Positions 43,583 to 53,079 of a stretch of 64,000 bases of DNA are shown here, piece by piece. A program made the position numbers and the translations under genes. The notes under the pieces were generated by a model. It saw nothing but the letters and a program-made list of their open reading frames with translations. It made no database searches and was not told the DNA's origin. Numbering within the stretch: the stretch's first letter is position 1; each line of letters opens with the position of its first letter. Origin of the DNA: Helicobacter_D sp964464895 (GTDB lineage: Bacteria > Campylobacterota > Campylobacteria > Campylobacterales > Helicobacteraceae); assembly GCA_964464895.1 (NCBI GenBank), contig CAYXGY010000007.1:18531-82530 (forward strand), in the 5' to 3' direction.

Positions 43583-44161
43583 ATGAAAAAAATAATGTTG
43601 CTGTGTTTAGCGGTTATCTCGCTTTTGCACAGCAAAGAGGACTTTTATAGTGAGGAAGTGTTATCACTTTATCTTGATAAAGGGACGAAAGCAGTAGGTA
43701 GGCTATTACCGACGAATCCATTTCAAATTCTCAAGCAAGAGGGAGATTGGGTAAAGATTCGTATCAGCGGTTATAATAATCCGCAAGCCCCTTTTGCAGT
43801 CTATTTTAACGATTCTCAAAGGATTATGGTCGCGGCTTTTTCTAAAAATACTCCCTTACATTTTACGCAAAGAATTGCAGGCAAGGGAGGAAAATGGGAT
43901 TTGGTGAGTCTTGAAGTTTGGACAGAAAAAAAGGATTTTGCTAAGGATAATCAAGAAATGTTTGCCAAAGCAAAGAATCTTTTTGAACAAAATTGTGGAA
44001 TTTGTCACGCACTCCACAAAGAGAAAGAGTTTGGCGTCAATCAATGGCAATCTACTTTTCGCTCAATGGTTAGTAGAACAGGCATTGACAAAAATGACCA
44101 TTGGCTTGTCATTGAATATTTACAAAAAAATGCAAAAGATTTCAAAGGAGGTATCAAATGA
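43583..44161 (+). CDS. Monohaem c-type cytochrome (electron donor to the TorA-like reductase)
   Basis: 192 residues from the ATG at 43583, preceded by GAAGGAGGTG; an earlier in-frame ATG at 43520 lacks this site. Signal peptide KKIMLLCLAVISLLHS, an SH3-like region (VGRLLPTNPFQILKQEGDWV), and one haem site CGICH at residues 138-142 in the C-terminal part. The stop overlaps the molybdoenzyme start (ATGA). In C. jejuni the same pair (Cj0265c-Cj0264c) forms a TMAO/DMSO reductase. Confidence 0.9.
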   Translation: MKKIMLLCLAVISLLHSKEDFYSEEVLSLYLDKGTKAVGRLLPTNPFQILKQEGDWVKIRISGYNNPQAPFAVYFNDSQRIMVAAFSKNTPLHFTQRIAGKGGKWDLVSLEVWTEKKDFAKDNQEMFAKAKNLFEQNCGICHALHKEKEFGVNQWQSTFRSMVSRTGIDKNDHWLVIEYLQKNAKDFKGGIK

Positions 44162-46677
44162 GTTTAGGTAGAAGAAGATTTTTAAAATTAGGAGCAGGGC
44201 TAAGTGCTTTGCCATTAATTCCCAATATGAGTTTTAGCAAAGAACCACCAAAGAATATTGCCGATTCAGGATTGGTGCAAAATGGTAAGGTGGTAACTGC
44301 CGCGCATTGGGGCGTTTTGAATCTGACAATTAAGAATGGAAAAATCACAAAAAGTGAGCCTTATGATAAAATCACCCAAACAGACAATCCGCTATGGTAT
44401 CACACTGCGGATATGGTTTATAAATCACGTGTCAAATATCCTTATGTGCGCAAAAGCTATTTAGAGAATCCAGACAATCCTAAACCTCATTTAAGGGGTA
44501 AAGAAGAGTTTGTGCGTGTAAGCTATGAGGAAGCAATCAAACTGATTGCTAAAGAGCTTAAAAAAACAAGGGCAAAAAGTGGCACTCAAGGAATCTTTGG
44601 TGGAAGCTATGGTTGGAAGTCTAGCGGAAATATGCAAAATTGCAGAATCTTGTTGCATAGATTCTTAAATGTAACCGGTGGCTTTGTGGGTGTGAGTGGG
44701 GATTATTCCACCGGTGCTTCACAAGTGATTATGCCTTATGTGGTTGGCTCTTTAGAAGTCTATGAGCAACAAACCTCTTGGGAAAATATTTTGAAACATT
44801 CTAAACAAGTGGTGATTTGGGGAGCAGACCCAATTACGACACTAAGAATCTCTTGGACGGCAAATGAACAAAAAGGAATGGAATATTTTGAAAAGTTGAA
44901 AAAGAGCAAAATTCAAGTGATTTGTATTGACCCAATCAAAACGGAGACTGCGAAGTTTTTAAATGCAGAGTGGATTGCGCCTAGACCAAATACTGATGTC
45001 GCAATGATGCTTGGAATGGCAAGTCATTTAATTGCTACAAATAAAGTAAATTATGACTTTTTGGAAAATTATACGATTGGATTTGAGCAATTTAGAGAGT
45101 ATTTAGAGGGCAAACAAGATGGCATTAAAAAAGATGTGAAATGGGCGAGTGCAATTTGTGGAATCCCTGAAAATGTGATTCAATCTCTAGCCGAAAGATT
45201 TTATGATAATCCAACGATGATTATGAGCGGTTGGGGAATGCAAAGAGCACACCACGGAGAGCAGCCGCATTGGATGTTAGTAACATTGTGTGGAATGTTG
45301 GGGCAGATTGGCACAAAAGGTGGAGGATTTGGCTTGAGCTATCATTATAGTGGTGGCGGTGTGCCCACTTGCAAAGGAGGCGTGATTGGTGGAATCAGCG
45401 CAGGTCCTGTTGGGATTTGGAAAAATGGCAAGTTTGTAGGATTGCCCAAAGCAGGAGCAGCACAAGGAGGGGCAGAGTGGTTACAAAATACCGCAAGTTA
45501 TTCTTTCCCGCTTGCAAGAATCGCGGACGCACTCTTGAATCCGGGTAAAAAGATAGACCATAATGGACAGAAAATCACCTATCCAAAGATAGACTTTATT
45601 TATTGGGTTGGGGGGAATCCTTTGGTGCATCATCAAGATACCAATACCAATGTCCAAGCGTGGCGTAAGCCAAGAACGATTGTTGTCAATGAAATCTATT
45701 GGACGCCCACAGCAAAAATGGCGGATATTGTAATGCCCGCGACAAGCTCGTATGAAAGAGACGATTTGACAATGGCAGGGGATTATTCCAATCTACAGAT
45801 TGTGCCAATGAAACAAGCGGTAGAGCCTGTGGGTGAAAGTCGTGATGATTATGTGATTTTTGCGGATTTATGCAAGGAATATGGCAAGGAAGTCTATAAC
45901 GCTTATACCGAGAATGGCAAGAGTGCAAAGGATTTCATTAAAGAATATTACGAAAGTGCATTGCAGCAAACAAAATCCTATGGAGAAGAGTTCGCGACAC
46001 CAATGCCTAGCTTTGAGGAATTTTGGGCAAAAAACAAGCCGATTACCTTTATTCCTACGCTAGAGAGCGAAGATTATGTGCGATTTAGTGACTTTTTAGA
46101 AGACCCGATTCTTAATGCGTTAGGCACAGAATCGGGCAAAATTGAAATTTATTCTCGCACGATTGCGAAATACAAATACGAGGATTGCAAGGCGCACCCT
46201 ATGTGGTTTGAACCGATTGAATGGTTGGGAAATGCGACCAAGGAAGCACCTTTCCATTTACTCACCAATCACCCCGCAGGCAGATTGCACTCACAAATGT
46301 GTCATACCGCTTTGCGTGAGAGCTATGCGATTAAAGGGAGAGAGCCGATTTTGATTAACACTCAAGATGCGAAAAATTTAGGAATCAAAAATGGCGATGT
46401 GGTACGTGTTTTTAATAAAAGAGGCGAAGTTTTGGCAGGGGCTGTGGTGAGTAATGACATTTTGCAAGGCGTTGTGCGCCTTTGTGAGGGGGGTTGGTAT
46501 GACCCTGATGCAAAAGGATTATGCAAATATGGAAACGCCAATGTCCTCACACTAGATTTACCTACTTCAAAATTAGCCAATGGTAATATTGCACATACCG
46601 GTTTAGTCAATATTGAAAAATACACAGGAGCATTACCTGAAGTTACTGCATTTAGCGAACCAAAAATTATTAGTTAA
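44158..46677 (+). CDS. torA: TorA-like molybdopterin TMAO/DMSO reductase
   Basis: 839 residues. A twin-arginine signal (GRRRFLKLGAGLSALPLIP) shows folded export to the periplasm. The molybdenum domain has GGSYGWKSSG and GDYSTGASQVIMPYVVGSLE; Ser184 in the latter is at the position of the Mo-ligand Ser of the DMSO-reductase family. The C-terminal cap is present (NTQDAKNLGIKNGDVVRVFN). No iron-sulfur cluster Cys motif is seen at the N-terminus, as in TorA. Couples quinol oxidation, via the cytochrome, to S- or N-oxide reduction under low oxygen. The cysteine/selenium genes next door are on the other strand and need not be related. Confidence 0.9.
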   Translation: MSLGRRRFLKLGAGLSALPLIPNMSFSKEPPKNIADSGLVQNGKVVTAAHWGVLNLTIKNGKITKSEPYDKITQTDNPLWYHTADMVYKSRVKYPYVRKSYLENPDNPKPHLRGKEEFVRVSYEEAIKLIAKELKKTRAKSGTQGIFGGSYGWKSSGNMQNCRILLHRFLNVTGGFVGVSGDYSTGASQVIMPYVVGSLEVYEQQTSWENILKHSKQVVIWGADPITTLRISWTANEQKGMEYFEKLKKSKIQVICIDPIKTETAKFLNAEWIAPRPNTDVAMMLGMASHLIATNKVNYDFLENYTIGFEQFREYLEGKQDGIKKDVKWASAICGIPENVIQSLAERFYDNPTMIMSGWGMQRAHHGEQPHWMLVTLCGMLGQIGTKGGGFGLSYHYSGGGVPTCKGGVIGGISAGPVGIWKNGKFVGLPKAGAAQGGAEWLQNTASYSFPLARIADALLNPGKKIDHNGQKITYPKIDFIYWVGGNPLVHHQDTNTNVQAWRKPRTIVVNEIYWTPTAKMADIVMPATSSYERDDLTMAGDYSNLQIVPMKQAVEPVGESRDDYVIFADLCKEYGKEVYNAYTENGKSAKDFIKEYYESALQQTKSYGEEFATPMPSFEEFWAKNKPITFIPTLESEDYVRFSDFLEDPILNALGTESGKIEIYSRTIAKYKYEDCKAHPMWFEPIEWLGNATKEAPFHLLTNHPAGRLHSQMCHTALRESYAIKGREPILINTQDAKNLGIKNGDVVRVFNKRGEVLAGAVVSNDILQGVVRLCEGGWYDPDAKGLCKYGNANVLTLDLPTSKLANGNIAHTGLVNIEKYTGALPEVTAFSEPKIIS

Positions 46678-46683
46678 GTGCGA

Positions 46684-46713
46684 TGTGGAATCCTTAAAAC
46701 AAGGGATTCCACA
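46684..46713 (+). terminator. Terminator after torA
   Basis: TGTGGAATCC / GGATTCCACA, a perfect 10-bp stem with a 10-nt loop, then CTTTAAT. It lies between converging torA and the NSS symporter gene. Confidence 0.55.
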
Positions 46714-46782
46714 CTTTAATATCTCTCAAAGCTTGCATTGAGCAAGCCAATCTTTCTTTAATCTTGCTTTTGTGAGTCAAAA

Positions 46783-48109
46783 TTAGATGAGGTTAATCAT
46801 CGCTGCAAGGATTCCAATCGGCGCAATGAAGCGAATCACAAAATACCAACCTTTGAAATAAATTCCTATTAGTCTTCCCTCTAGCATTGCATAAACGCGT
46901 TCTTTTGGTAGAATCCAACCCATATAAAGACACATAAAAACACCCGCCAATGGCAACATAAAGGAACTCGTGAGATAAACAAACCAATCAAAAAGATTTT
47001 TTCCTAAGAAAGTTAGGTCTGCTGAAAAGAGGGTTGTATTGCTAAGCAGTGCGATAATGCCTAGTAGATAGGCACTCAAAACGCTAATGAGGTTCGCAAG
47101 ATGACGTTTCATAGAAAAACGTTCTATCAAATAACTATTGAGAGGCTCAAGCATAGAAACTGCCGAAGTAATGCCGGCGAAAATCAAGGAAATGAAAAAC
47201 AAAAATGCAATCACTTGTCCGGCTGTACCCATATTGGCAAAGATGAGTGGCAAGGAGATGAAGACTAGCCCAACGCCTTCAGTGGGTTCTGCGCCATAAC
47301 CGAAAATAAAAGTAAAAATCACCAAACCCGCTACTAAACAAAAGAAAAAGTTAAGCAGAGCAATCACCACCGCAAAGCGGACGAAATTCCCCTCTTTTGG
47401 CATAGAGTTAGAATAGACTAGAATCACACCTACACCCAAAGAAAGCGAGAAAAATGCTTGCCCCATTGCGCGGATAATGACTTCGGAATTGATTTTTTCA
47501 AAGTTTGGACTGAATAGAAACCTAAAGGATTCCATAAAAGCGTCTTGTGCCATAGAATAAACAAGCAATCCTAAAAAGATGAATAAAAGCAGGGGCATTA
47601 GGATTAAGTTTAGCTTCTCAATCCCTGCTTTAACTCCACGATTAAGGACATAAGCACAGAGCGCAACGACGACAAAATGCCACAGCATTTGCCACCCAAT
47701 TTGACCACTGATAAACCCCCCCCACAAGTTTTGTGTCGCTTCTAAAGTTTTTGGCAATCCGATGATGCTTAAGAACATAATAATGCACCAACCAGCCTAA
47801 AACAACAACATAAAAGGCAAAGATGAGGACTCCAGAAATCACCATAAATCCGCCATATTTTAAGAATTTCAGATTCTTAGGGGCAAATTCCTCAAAGGTG
47901 CTTACGCTATTTTGTCCGCTTGTGCGTCCAAAGAGCATTTCTACGATAAATACACTCACGCCAAAGAACAAAAACGCAAGCACAAAGATAAGGACAAATG
48001 CAAATCCTCCGTTTTGTCCCACTAAATAAGGGAATCCCCAGATTCCACCAAGTCCAATTGCACTGCCAGCAGTGGATAATACATATCCTGCTTTGGAAAA
48101 TCTTGTCAT
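46783..48109 (-). pseudogene. Sodium-dependent (NSS family) transporter, frameshifted
   Basis: The 5' part (ATG at 48109, AGGTGG upstream) reads TRFSKAGYVLSTAGSAIGLG, then GGIWGFPYLVGQNGGFAFVL, the NSS Na+-site start, up to VVLGWLVHYYV. The rest lies one frame away, from LSIIGLPKTLEAT through GYGAEPTEGVGLVFISLP. One extra base between about 47770 and 47800 breaks the gene; fused, it would be about 441 residues with some 11 helices. A C8 run at 47716-47723 is nearby, but sequence upstream of it already reads well in the second frame (NLWGGFISGQIGWQ), so I think the break is upstream of the run. Substrate (amino acid) unknown. Could also be a sequencing error. Confidence 0.82.
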
Positions 48110-48272
48110 CAAATCCACCTAAAATGTTTCGCGTATCTTAGCAGAATCGCAAGCCAAAATAAAATGCTTTTTCAAGGAATTTAAGAAGATTTTATGTAAA
48201 TTGTAATTTTTTGGAATTGCAATTTAATTTCAGTTGTTGCCGAAGTTTTAAAAAACTCGCTACGATTCTTTT

Positions 48273-48314
48273 TGTCGTTGCGAAAAATGCACAGCATTTG
48301 TAGCAATCTCTAAC
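48273..48314 (+). repeat. Dispersed intergenic repeat, copy with inner hairpin
   Basis: TGTCGTTGCGAAAAATGC...GCATTTGTAGCAATCTCTAAC follows the pattern of the element at 8062, with AAATGC-ACA-GCATTT as its inner stem. It lies in the 238-bp gap upstream of the symporter gene, which otherwise shows nothing. Confidence 0.5.
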
Positions 48315-48347
48315 ATTTTACCTAATAGAGATAAATTCTCTTAAGGT

Positions 48348-50078
48348 TTAAGTGTGGAATCCCATTTCGCGTCCTCCATCAAAATTAGAATGAAGCTCCC
48401 GCTTGATTTCGTCTAAAAAACTCTGTGTGCTAAATTGTGGCTTTTTAAGGCTTGCGATATTGTAAGCAGTATTTTTGACGATAAGCGCAATCTGTCCCCC
48501 ACTCAAAGAAAATTCTGCAAGTTTTTTAATATTGAAATTTTCTTCAAAAGGCGCGTTTTTGGGGAGTAGTTTTTCCCAAAGTTGCATACGTTCTTCAAAG
48601 TTTGGCTTTTTAAATTCAATTTTGTAGTTAAATCTTCTTGAAAACGCGGTGTCAAGCGTTTCTAATAAATTAGTTGTAGCGATTAAGATTCCGTCAAATC
48701 GTTCAATTTGTTCTAGGAAAATGTTTTGCATTTGATTGTGCATTTTATCCGCTCCACTTCCATTAGTTGTGCGTGTGCTCAAAAATTGGTCTGCTTCGTC
48801 TAGCAGTAAAATAGGCGTTTGTTTGCTGTGTGTGCAGAGCTCTTTGTAAGATTCAAAGATTTTGCGGACATTTTTTTCACTCTCGCCCACATACATAGAG
48901 AGAATCTTAGAGCAATCAAAGCTTAGAACAGGTTTTTTAAGGGATTTTGCAAGGGCTAAGGCAGTCAGTGTTTTTCCTGTGCCAGCCGCACCATAAAAAA
49001 TAATTTTCGCATCAATTCCACGTTTTTTATCTTTGATTCCCCAGTCTTTCAAATATTGCAAAACTTTAGAGTCCATTTGCTTAAGCAGTGTTTCAAGTGT
49101 CGCTCGCGTGCTTGGGCTTAGCACAACTTCGCTCAAAGGAATTTTGGGGTGTAAAAATTCAAAAATTTCTTGCTCTAAGACGAGAGATTTTAGGCTAATG
49201 CGTTCTTTTTTGTCATAGTTTTGTGGGTGCGTGATTCTTTTTAGAATTGCATCGGGGATAAAAAAGGTGCGGTTAATCCCTCCAAAAGGGCTTAGAATCT
49301 CATCATAATCCACCAAGCCTTTTTCTACTAGGCGACTTCTATCGTCTAAAAGAGCGCGATTCTTTATTCTTTCATAGTCATTCATACTCACGAGATTGAT
49401 TAGGGTATTTAATTCCCTCCCCTCACTCTCTTTGCCTAAATATTCCTCACGCAAAAGCGCAATGAAAATGATTTTTTCTTGTGGGTTGAGGTTGCATTCT
49501 TTGAATAAAACTTCCAAGCTCAATTTTTCTTTCGTCAAATCTAAACGTTCGTTAATTCTTTGTTGGAGTAATTTAAACTTTTGCATACCCTTGTTCAAGA
49601 GCGGGGAAGTGGAATGGTCTTTCTTGTATGGGCTTAGGCTGTGCATTAATTCAATGGAGAGAAATTGGTCTTTGAGATATTCCAAATGATTATTATAGGG
49701 GGCAATTTTTGGGAGTTTGGGATTGATTCCACCCTCTTCAAGGAGTTTTAAAAAGCTAGGGCTTAAGCCAAAAGCCGTGTTTAATAATTCTAGTAAGATG
49801 ACTTCCTGACTAAGATTCTTTAAAAAGCTTTGTTGGTTAATCCAGCCTAGCTCCAAGAGGTTTTTAAAATGAGGTAAATATCTTAGAATCGCCGCTTCAT
49901 CTTGTGGGATAAAGAGGGCGTTGATGATGTCTAAACAGAGATTTTCATCATTGCCCTTTAATAATTCTGTGCATAAATAGCGCAAAATCAGAGCTTCTTC
50001 GTGATTGCATTTCAAAAAGGGATAAATTTTAGTTTTGTTAATGGGATTATTTTGCAAAAAATCTAGCAAATATTGCAT
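48348..50078 (-). CDS. AAA+ ATPase
   Basis: 576 residues. A helical N-terminal half of about 330 residues without a motif I recognise, then an AAA+ module: Walker A FYGAAGTGKTLTALALAKSL, Walker B TPILLLDEADQF, sensor-type ILIATTNLLETLDTAFSRRF with arginine finger, and a small C-terminal lid. Resembles the ATP-dependent Zn-protease-like or ClpX-like single-AAA proteins of epsilonproteobacteria, which lack a fused protease. Substrate unknown. It overlaps the upstream CDF gene by 16 bp, so the two are co-transcribed. Confidence 0.8.
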   Translation of the reverse strand: MQYLLDFLQNNPINKTKIYPFLKCNHEEALILRYLCTELLKGNDENLCLDIINALFIPQDEAAILRYLPHFKNLLELGWINQQSFLKNLSQEVILLELLNTAFGLSPSFLKLLEEGGINPKLPKIAPYNNHLEYLKDQFLSIELMHSLSPYKKDHSTSPLLNKGMQKFKLLQQRINERLDLTKEKLSLEVLFKECNLNPQEKIIFIALLREEYLGKESEGRELNTLINLVSMNDYERIKNRALLDDRSRLVEKGLVDYDEILSPFGGINRTFFIPDAILKRITHPQNYDKKERISLKSLVLEQEIFEFLHPKIPLSEVVLSPSTRATLETLLKQMDSKVLQYLKDWGIKDKKRGIDAKIIFYGAAGTGKTLTALALAKSLKKPVLSFDCSKILSMYVGESEKNVRKIFESYKELCTHSKQTPILLLDEADQFLSTRTTNGSGADKMHNQMQNIFLEQIERFDGILIATTNLLETLDTAFSRRFNYKIEFKKPNFEERMQLWEKLLPKNAPFEENFNIKKLAEFSLSGGQIALIVKNTAYNIASLKKPQFSTQSFLDEIKRELHSNFDGGREMGFHT

Positions 50079-51016
50079 ATTGTTCCTTTTGTTTCTTCAT
50101 CATCATAAGGGTCAAGGTGTGTGATGATTTCCCATTTTCCCTCTAGGTTTTGGATTGCGTGCTCAATAGAATCCGCGACTTGGTGTGCGTCCAATAGTGA
50201 GATTTGTGGGTCAAAGACTAAATGAACTTCTACAAAGTTTGTTTCGCCACTTTGACGCGTTTTCAAGTCGTGGTAGCTTTGCACTTTTGGAGCAGAAGCA
50301 ATGATTTGTTTGATAGAATCTATCTTTTGTGCGTCTAAGGTTCTATCTAGCAAAATAAATACGCCTTCTTTCAGCAAATCAAATGCAGAATAGGCTACAT
50401 AGATTCCGATTCCTATTCCAAAGATGGCATCAATTGCGTGGAAGTTTGTCCAATGCACTAAGATGAGTGCAATGAGCACTGCGCCATTACTCAAAATATC
50501 TGTTTTATAATGAAGGGCGTCTGCTTTGATGACAAGATTATTGCTTTTTTTGGCGATATAGTTGAGGTAAAGGACAAGTGCAGTTGTCAAAAAAAGCGAA
50601 AAAATCATTACATAAACCGAATAACCAAGATAAGCTAATTCCCCTCCAAAGATAAGCTTCTTGAATGATTGGTATAAAATAAAGATACCAGAGACTAAAA
50701 TCACGCTCCCTTCAATCACTGCGGCAAGTGATTCTATCTTGCCCATACCATAATTGTATTTGAAATCCGCAGGCTTTTCGGATTTTGTAACGGCATAGAG
50801 ATTGAAAAGTGAGGCAAATAAATCAAGCAAGGAATCAATCGCACTTGCAAGTATGGCAACAGAACCGCTTAGGATTCCAACCACAAATTTAACCAATATC
50901 AATACGCAAGCGGTTAAGCTTGAAACAATAGTGGCTTGCCGCTGGAGGCTTATTTTTGGCTTTTTTGTGGAATCTGTGAGGCAATGATTTGGTGTGTTAT
51001 CGTGTAAAGCAGACAT
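50063..51016 (-). CDS. Cation diffusion facilitator, FieF/CDF type
   Basis: 317 residues with six membrane helices and the typical CDF blocks SGSVAILASAIDSLLDLFAS, FKYNYGMGKIESLAA, and ALHYKTDILSNGAVLIAL, where the HxxxD metal site (H-Y-K-T-D) in helix 5 suggests zinc/iron efflux. The C-terminal cytoplasmic domain ends ITHLDPYDDEETKGTICNIC. A tight operon with tsaB-lpxC-minC upstream and the AAA+ gene downstream. Sequence and HxxxD site differ from the CDF gene at 8264, so they are not recent duplicates. Confidence 0.9.
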   Translation of the reverse strand: MSALHDNTPNHCLTDSTKKPKISLQRQATIVSSLTACVLILVKFVVGILSGSVAILASAIDSLLDLFASLFNLYAVTKSEKPADFKYNYGMGKIESLAAVIEGSVILVSGIFILYQSFKKLIFGGELAYLGYSVYVMIFSLFLTTALVLYLNYIAKKSNNLVIKADALHYKTDILSNGAVLIALILVHWTNFHAIDAIFGIGIGIYVAYSAFDLLKEGVFILLDRTLDAQKIDSIKQIIASAPKVQSYHDLKTRQSGETNFVEVHLVFDPQISLLDAHQVADSIEHAIQNLEGKWEIITHLDPYDDEETKGTICNIC

Positions 51017-51025
51017 TGAAATCCT

Positions 51026-51559
51026 TTAAATGGGAGGAAGTAAATAGAGGGGGTTTAACTGCGTATCAAAAAGTGCAAGGTCTAAAATATCGGGCAAAAC
51101 AAAAGGCTTGATTTGTGGCGGAGTGTCAAAACTTCGTAGGGTAATTTTTAGCTTTTGGGCTTCCTCCTCTAGTGTGTGAGGAATGAAATCTCCATTGGTT
51201 GTGTATAGTGGATTTTCTCGGATAAAATAACAATTTCCATAAGCTCTAATGGGGGAGTTTTCGTTAAAGTGAAATGCGTGTGTGGCGTAGAGATTCACAT
51301 TTTGTGCGATTTCTAAAGTTTTTGCAAAAAGATAAATGAGCTTAAGAGCCATAAAACTCCCCGGACCGCGCACAAAGTATAAACTCTCTAATGTGATTCC
51401 TTTATTCTGCAAGTCCATAAATAAAGGCACAAGCCCATCACTTAAAGGGCAAGTGATTGCGTGAGATTCCACGAGATTCCAAGTTTCTTGAATCTTGGTA
51501 TAAATCCCAATGAGTGTAGGCTGACCCGCAACATTAGGCAGAATAAAGACTTTACGCAT
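51026..51559 (-). CDS. tsaB: TsaB-like protein (tRNA t6A modification)
   Basis: 177 residues from the ATG at 51559; the frame is open from a GTG at 51598 but the later start fits better. The stretch LESLYFVRGPGSFMALKLIYLF matches the TsaB/YeaZ signature around VGPGSFTGLR, in diverged form. TsaB pairs with TsaD to make threonylcarbamoyladenosine. It starts 8 bp inside the 3' end of lpxC, which points to translational coupling. Divergence makes the name less than certain. Confidence 0.78.
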   Translation of the reverse strand: MRKVFILPNVAGQPTLIGIYTKIQETWNLVESHAITCPLSDGLVPLFMDLQNKGITLESLYFVRGPGSFMALKLIYLFAKTLEIAQNVNLYATHAFHFNENSPIRAYGNCYFIRENPLYTTNGDFIPHTLEEEAQKLKITLRSFDTPPQIKPFVLPDILDLALFDTQLNPLYLLPPI

Positions 51560-52439
51560 TTTGTAGGGCGTATTCATAAATCTTTTGAGATTCTTCACTC
51601 TCTAAAATTTCAAACGTATTGCTGTTTTCAAAAAGTTTTTTTGTCAATAAATGGTTAAGCTTATGGCTACCCTTATAAGAGACATATGCACCAAGCAATG
51701 GAATCCCAAGTAGCGACATATCTCCAATTGCATCAAGAATCTTGTGGCGGACAAACTCTTCTTTATAGCGCAAACCCTCTTTGTTGAGAATGGTTGTATC
51801 ATCTAGCACGATAGCATTGTCCAATGAGCCTCCAAGCGCAAGACCAATGGAACGTAAATATTGCACTTCGCTTAAAAACCCAAAGGTTCTTGCACGTGCA
51901 ATTTCTTCTTTGTAATTTTTGGTAGAGAATGTGAATTTGTAAGATTGCGTGCCGATTGCTGGGTGAGGAAAATGAATAGAAAAATCAAAAATACACGCAT
52001 CATTGGGCTCGAAGCGCACAAATTTATCCCCTTCTTTAACCTCAATGGGCGTTTTGATTTTTAGGATTTTTTTAGGAGAGGATTGCTTGATAATGCCCGC
52101 TTCTTCAAGAAGCATACAATATCCAATGCTACTGCCGTCCATAATTGGCACTTCTTCATTGTCTAGGGTGATTTTTAGATTATCAATGCCATAGGCGTGA
52201 ATCGCAGAGAGTAAATGTTCAATAGTAGAGATTTTGTGCCCCTCTTTGCAAATCACTGTTGCCATTGTGGTATCTATAACATTATCTGGGTGTAGAGGAA
52301 TACTGACGCCTACATCACTGCGATAAAAATGAATGCCACAATTTTCGTCTAAAGGCTCTAAAGTCATTTTGACAGGCACTCCTTTATGCAGTCCAATACC
52401 TACTAATTCTACCTTTTTTGCAATGGTTTGTTGTTTCAT
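51552..52439 (-). CDS. lpxC: UDP-3-O-acyl-N-acetylglucosamine deacetylase LpxC
   Basis: 295 residues. Zinc amidase committing UDP-acyl-GlcNAc to lipid A. MKQQTIAKKVELVGIGLHKG at the start, zinc ligands in STIEHLLSAIHAYGIDN and FVRHKILDAIGDMSLLG, and the substrate loop ARARTFGFLSEVQYLRSIG. Its start overlaps the minC stop (ATGA-type). Upstream and downstream genes match the Helicobacter block tsaB-lpxC-minC-M23. Confidence 0.98.
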   Translation of the reverse strand: MKQQTIAKKVELVGIGLHKGVPVKMTLEPLDENCGIHFYRSDVGVSIPLHPDNVIDTTMATVICKEGHKISTIEHLLSAIHAYGIDNLKITLDNEEVPIMDGSSIGYCMLLEEAGIIKQSSPKKILKIKTPIEVKEGDKFVRFEPNDACIFDFSIHFPHPAIGTQSYKFTFSTKNYKEEIARARTFGFLSEVQYLRSIGLALGGSLDNAIVLDDTTILNKEGLRYKEEFVRHKILDAIGDMSLLGIPLLGAYVSYKGSHKLNHLLTKKLFENSNTFEILESEESQKIYEYALQNA

Positions 52440-53071
52440 TGTAGCTCCTCTATCATAATTTCATTTTGTTTTTTATAAATTTTATTTTGGTTATGTTGTA
52501 AGAGTTCCTTATCTAAAATTTCTCCGTGGAAGAGGACATTCCCCTCTACAACTTTGCCCAAAATCATATAATCTCCGTTGCAAAAGACATTGCCACTGAT
52601 ACTACCAAAGATTTGTATATTGCCCTCACTCTGAATATGTGCGCCACTATTAATGCGTCCAAAAATTGTCAAGTCTCCTTGCGCAATGATTTCTTCCCCA
52701 CTACGAATCGTGCGATGAAAAACAAGCGTAGGTTTCGCTTCATCTTTGATTGTTTGGGATTCTAAACTAGAATCCACACTGCTATGATTGTTTGATGAAA
52801 CTGCGGAATGGGTTGGAGGATTCTCTAAACTCAAATGGATTTGCCCACAAGTTTCACCCTTTTTTATTTCTGGCGATTCTATGAAATTTAGATTCTTAAA
52901 AAGGAGATAATCATAAAGTGAGGTGGAATCAGCTGTTCTGACAGGATAAGCAAAAATTATCAAAAAATCTTTCAGCAAAACAAAGTTTTTTTCAATATAA
53001 GCAATGGTTTCTTGCGCGTCTCCTTGCATAAAAATAAATGCACGAAAGTTTTTTTGTCTTGCTTCGACCAT
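52436..53071 (-). CDS. minC: Septum site-determining protein MinC
   Basis: 211 residues. The C-terminal beta-helix domain is clear: GEEIIAQGDLTIFGRINSGA, HIQSEGNIQIFGSISGNVFC, NGDYMILGKVVEGNV. It inhibits FtsZ polymerisation away from midcell together with MinD. MinD/MinE are not adjacent. 4-bp overlap with lpxC. Confidence 0.93.
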   Translation of the reverse strand: MVEARQKNFRAFIFMQGDAQETIAYIEKNFVLLKDFLIIFAYPVRTADSTSLYDYLLFKNLNFIESPEIKKGETCGQIHLSLENPPTHSAVSSNNHSSVDSSLESQTIKDEAKPTLVFHRTIRSGEEIIAQGDLTIFGRINSGAHIQSEGNIQIFGSISGNVFCNGDYMILGKVVEGNVLFHGEILDKELLQHNQNKIYKKQNEIMIEELQ

Positions 53072-53079
53072 TGTTGCCC

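Noticed and set aside
44158..46677. torA product as a selenoprotein, suggested by the nearby selenium genes
   Set aside because: No in-frame TGA occurs, and a Ser (184) lies at the metal-ligand position, as in the DMSO-reductase family.
47716..47723. C8 run as the cause of the NSS symporter frameshift
   Set aside because: The frame used downstream of the run already reads as transporter sequence upstream of it (LSIIGLPKTLEAT), so the break appears to be before the run.
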